Assembly (NCBI RefSeq): GCF_004341235.1
Contig: NZ_SLUP01000003.1
Coordinates: 496,001 to 560,000, forward strand
Length of the DNA stretch: 64,000 nt
From: Mariniflexile fucanivorans
GTDB lineage: Bacteria; Bacteroidota; Bacteroidia; Flavobacteriales; Flavobacteriaceae
Reading direction: 5' to 3'
The translations under genes were made by a program, and so were the position numbers. Below, one piece after another: positions 61,352-64,000 of the stretch; the first letter of the stretch is position 1; every line of letters starts with the position of its first letter. Below the pieces are notes generated by a model. The model was not told the DNA's origin, made no database searches, and saw only the letters and a program-made list of their open reading frames with translations.

Positions 61352-61555
61352 ATGAAACTTCTTATAATAACAATTGCATTATTAGGATTAGGATTTGCGG
61401 GAATTGCCATAAAAATTTGGGCTAAAAAAGACGGAAAATTTTCTGGTACTTGTGCAAGCCAAAATCCAGCTCTTAACAAAACGGGGGAAAGTTGTGGCTT
61501 TTGTGGAAAAACTCCAGACCAATTTGAAACTTGCAACGAACCTCAACACAAATAG
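61352..61555 (+). CDS. Small membrane or secreted Cys-rich protein
   Basis: 67 residues. A hydrophobic N-terminal segment LLIITIALLGLGFAGIAIKIW (residues 3-23) acts as a membrane anchor or uncleaved signal. The outside part FSGTCASQNPALNKTGESCG has four cysteines in total (Cys34, the FCGK pair region and a C-terminal ETC). Similar small proteins are common in Flavobacteria, often annotated only as membrane or secreted protein. It is followed after 6 bases by the glycosyltransferase gene, so co-transcribed. Confidence 0.8.
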   Translation: MKLLIITIALLGLGFAGIAIKIWAKKDGKFSGTCASQNPALNKTGESCGFCGKTPDQFETCNEPQHK

Positions 61556-61561
61556 TTTTTT

Positions 61562-62674
61562 ATGAGTTTACTTGATTTTGTGTTCTACAGCTTTATAGTT
61601 GTAGTGGTTATTCAAGTTATATATTTTATTGGTTTCTTCGGAAAATTTGCGTTTTTAAAACCACAAAAAACTGTTACCAAAAACTTGGAAATTTCAGTTA
61701 TTATTTGTGCTAAAAACGAAGCCGAAAACCTAAAAAACTTCTTACCATCTATTTTAAATCAAAAGTACCCTAATTTTGAAGTTGTTTTAATTAACGACGC
61801 TTCAACCGATGATACACTTGAGGTAATTGAAATCTTTGCGGCACAACATAGCAACATTAAAATTGTTGATGTTAAAAATATTGAAGCTTTTTGGGGCAAC
61901 AAAAAATATGCTTTAACGCTTGGTATTAAGGCATCAAAACATGATTATCTGTTGTTTACGGATGCCGATTGTAAACCGCTTTCAGAATACTGGATACAAG
62001 AAATGAGTGCCTGCTTCAATAGTGAAAAAAGCATCGTTTTGGGTTATGGAGGTTATTCAAAAATCAAAAAATCGTTTTTAAACAAACTCATCCGTTTTGA
62101 AACTTTGGTTACTGCTGTTCAATATTTTTCGTTTGCAAAAGTAGGAATACCATATATGGGTGTTGGTAGAAATCTGGCCTATACTAAAGATGCTTTTTTT
62201 AAAGCTAATGGGTTTATAAACCATATAAAAGTACGTTCTGGTGACGATGATTTATTTGTAAACCAAGTCGCATCCAAAAGCAATACAGCAATTTGTGTTT
62301 CAGAAAACAGCTTTACGCAATCTAAACCAAAAACCACTTTTAATGATTGGATAAAACAAAAAAGACGCCATATATCAACAGCAAAACATTACAAGTCAAG
62401 CCATAAATTTTTATTAGCATTACTTTATTCAACACAATTATTATTTTGGATATTTGCCACAATCCTTCTTATAGCAACATTTAAATGGCAAATTGTTGCT
62501 GCATTATTCGTTGTGAGACTTATACTTTATTATACTGTTTTTGGAGCCTCGGCAAAAAAATTGAACGAAAATGACCTTGTTTTAGCACTTCCGTTCTTTG
62601 AAGTTTTTTTAATTATTACACAATTAACTATCTTTATAAATAATCTTATCTCAAAACCCAATCATTGGAAATAA
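61562..62674 (+). CDS. Membrane glycosyltransferase, GT2 family
   Basis: 370 residues. One N-terminal span (LDFVFYSFIVVVVIQVIYFI). The GT-A catalytic domain follows: ISVIICAKNEAENLKNFLPS, VVLINDASTDDTLEVIE, KHDYLLFTDADCKPLS (DAD metal-binding), VRSGDDDLFVNQVAS (catalytic ED/DD-type Asp) and KQKRRHISTAKHYK (Q/R-x-x-R-W-like). Two to three C-terminal spans (LLALLYSTQLLFWIFATILL). It probably makes or extends a membrane-linked glycan; acceptor unknown. Its stop overlaps the next gene by 10 bases. Confidence 0.9.
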   Translation: MSLLDFVFYSFIVVVVIQVIYFIGFFGKFAFLKPQKTVTKNLEISVIICAKNEAENLKNFLPSILNQKYPNFEVVLINDASTDDTLEVIEIFAAQHSNIKIVDVKNIEAFWGNKKYALTLGIKASKHDYLLFTDADCKPLSEYWIQEMSACFNSEKSIVLGYGGYSKIKKSFLNKLIRFETLVTAVQYFSFAKVGIPYMGVGRNLAYTKDAFFKANGFINHIKVRSGDDDLFVNQVASKSNTAICVSENSFTQSKPKTTFNDWIKQKRRHISTAKHYKSSHKFLLALLYSTQLLFWIFATILLIATFKWQIVAALFVVRLILYYTVFGASAKKLNENDLVLALPFFEVFLIITQLTIFINNLISKPNHWK

Positions 62675-63210
62675 ATGAAGCTATTAAACGTGCCAAGGAA
62701 AACGACCAAAAAGCGTTTAATTTTCTATTAGACAGGTATTGGGATGACGTTTATGGTTTTCAATTAAAACGTATTGAAAACGAAAATGATGCTGAAGATA
62801 TAACCATCCAAACATTTTCCAGAGCTTTTGACAGAATTGAAACTTTTGATGAGAATTACAAATTCAAAACCTGGTTGATTACCATTTCAAAAAACATCCA
62901 TATTGATTTACTTCGGAAGGCAAAAAACTCCATTTCCCAAGTTATTTCAAATGATGATAAATCGGTATATCAAATTTTAGACGAATCTCCTTCACCTGAA
63001 GATGAACTAATTACCGAACAACATTTAGCAAAATTACTGCGCGATATAAAAAAACTAAAACCGCACTATCAGGAAATAATCAATCTACGTTATTTTCAAG
63101 AATTGAGCTATAAGGAAATCTCTGTTCAGCTTAAAGAACCAATAAACAACGTAAAAGTGAAGTTATTGCGAGCAAAAAAACTACTTGCCGAAATTATTCA
63201 GGAAAAATAA
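62665..63210 (+). CDS. RNA polymerase sigma factor, ECF-like (second in the window)
   Basis: 181 residues from a TTG at 62665, overlapping the glycosyltransferase by 10 bases; no in-frame ATG is available. Regions 2 (KENDQKAFNFLLDRYWDDVY, AEDITIQTFSRAFDRIETF, KTWLITISKNIHIDLLR) and 4 (HYQEIINLRYFQELSYKEIS, LKEPINNVKVKLLRAKKLL) are complete. No anti-sigma gene is adjacent. Instead it is buried in an operon between a glycosyltransferase and a transporter, its stop overlapping the next ATG (TAATG). The placement suggests translational coupling more than a dedicated regulon circuit. Confidence 0.92.
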   Translation: MEINEAIKRAKENDQKAFNFLLDRYWDDVYGFQLKRIENENDAEDITIQTFSRAFDRIETFDENYKFKTWLITISKNIHIDLLRKAKNSISQVISNDDKSVYQILDESPSPEDELITEQHLAKLLRDIKKLKPHYQEIINLRYFQELSYKEISVQLKEPINNVKVKLLRAKKLLAEIIQEK

Positions 63211-64000
63211 TGTTTACTAAACTAAAAAACCTAGGTCCCGGATTATTGTTTGCTGGTGCAGCAATTGGCGTTTCGCATTTGGTACAATCTACACGTGCTG
63301 GTGCCGATTTTGGTTTGGGTCTACTCTGGGCATTGCTTTTAGTGAATTTGTTTAAATATCCATTTTTTCAATTTGGCCCCAGATACGCAACCGCAACAGG
63401 CGAAAGCTTATTAGATGGTTATAAAAAATTAGGCAAAGGGGTGCTAGCAATTTATTATGTATTGAATTTAGCTACCATGTTCACCATTCAAACCGCAGTA
63501 ACCATTGTAACGGCAGGTTTAGCTTGTACTCTATTTGGCGATTTTGGCAGTTTTAACTTTGGAAATAAAATTTTAAATAGTACAGAAATTTATACCATCC
63601 TGATACTAATTGTTTGTTTATTCATATTAATCTTTGGAAAATATAAGCTTTTAGATAGGTTGATGAAAATAATAGTAATTACATTAACCATAAGCACGGT
63701 AGTGGCGGTAATTATTGCATTAACAAATAGCAGCGAACCTCTTTATTTCAATCAAATATTACCAAGCAACAGTTTAGAAATAGGGTTTTTAATAGCCTTT
63801 ATGGGTTGGATGCCTGCTCCTTTAGATGTTTCCGTTTGGCAATCGCTTTGGACTATTGAAAAAAATAAAGAAACTAAAGAATACACGCCTCAATCTGCTT
63901 TATTCGATTTTAACATTGGCTATTTAAGCACCATAATCATAGGCATTGGATTTTTGCTACTAGGTACCTTAGTCATGTTTAACAGTGGCGAAATATTTAG
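63210..64000 (+). CDS. Nramp-related membrane transporter (C-terminus beyond window edge)
   Basis: 263 codons visible from the ATG at 63210 (TAATG overlap with the sigma gene); Nramp proteins are ~400-450 residues. About seven spans are seen. N-terminal GPGLLFAGAAIGVSHLVQST corresponds to the first Nramp span, but the metal-binding DPGN signature is absent (IGVSHLVQ in its place). The sixth-span Met motif is MGWMPAPLDVSVWQSLW instead of the canonical A-x-MPH. It is thus a divergent member of the family, perhaps an Nramp-related group with altered ion selectivity. Translation was done by hand from the sequence. Confidence 0.85.
   Translation, partial: MFTKLKNLGPGLLFAGAAIGVSHLVQSTRAGADFGLGLLWALLLVNLFKYPFFQFGPRYATATGESLLDGYKKLGKGVLAIYYVLNLATMFTIQTAVTIVTAGLACTLFGDFGSFNFGNKILNSTEIYTILILIVCLFILIFGKYKLLDRLMKIIVITLTISTVVAVIIALTNSSEPLYFNQILPSNSLEIGFLIAFMGWMPAPLDVSVWQSLWTIEKNKETKEYTPQSALFDFNIGYLSTIIIGIGFLLLGTLVMFNSGEIF

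Overview
The window looks like chromosomal DNA of a marine or soil member of the Flavobacteriaceae (Bacteroidota). The evidence is low GC, repeated TAnnTTTG-type -7 promoter boxes, type IX secretion (T9SS) sorting domains, a PorP/SprF-like protein, DUF1573/DUF2911/DUF1800/DUF1501 families, an alginate-lyase-family enzyme, and lipoproteins with short Bacteroidota-type lipoboxes. No tRNA, rRNA or CRISPR array was seen.

Layout. 1-8 kb: malate dehydrogenase (cut by the window edge), a DUF6588-like protein, gyrB, and a two-gene outer-membrane unit (large barrel/coiled-coil protein plus OmpA-like protein). 8.3-16.6 kb: a 2452-residue BspA-type repeat adhesin exported by T9SS, with its PorP/SprF-like partner. 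16.7-21.9 kb: an operon for tRNA-dependent amidation: an asparagine-rich leader peptide, a terminator/antiterminator, a degenerate GatC, GatA, and a GatB-AspRS fusion. 22-26.4 kb: aldo/keto reductase, ferritin, a PD-(D/E)XK nuclease-like protein and a RelE/ParE-type toxin-antitoxin pair. 26.4-32.4 kb: flavin monooxygenase with an N-terminal Cys-pair module, TlpA-like lipoprotein, alginate-lyase family protein, DUF2911 protein, a 45-residue membrane protein and queE, with MITE-like repeats between them. 32.4-42.3 kb: mostly housekeeping (HerA-like ATPase, YitT, cupin, hydrolase, rluF, folD, ffh, cation/proton antiporter), plus a four-helix-bundle gene boxed by inverted repeats.

42.3-51.6 kb is an accessory hotspot between the convergent genes for the antiporter and valS. 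It holds a VWA lipoprotein, a 203-residue unknown, a DUF1800/DUF1501 pair, a propeller-like lipoprotein, and an AAA-ATPase/TOPRIM-like pair. Decayed copies of the 3' ends of BOTH flanking genes lie between the cargo genes, recording repeated insertion or recombination at one junction. 51.6-64 kb: valS, DUF1573, an aspartyl-protease/PDZ protein, an aminotransferase, murB, an ECF sigma/anti-sigma pair, aquaporin, then a tight cluster of small membrane protein, glycosyltransferase, second sigma factor and an unusual Nramp-related transporter (cut by the edge).

The most interesting system is the gat operon. A 14-residue leader with nine Asn codons sits just before mutually exclusive RNA hairpins, upstream of genes whose products make Asn-tRNA(Asn) (and/or Gln-tRNA). 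The geometry is that of classical ribosome-mediated attenuation, here apparently sensing charged Asn-tRNA to control the enzymes that make it. A second possible attenuator lies in the gyrB 5' leader.
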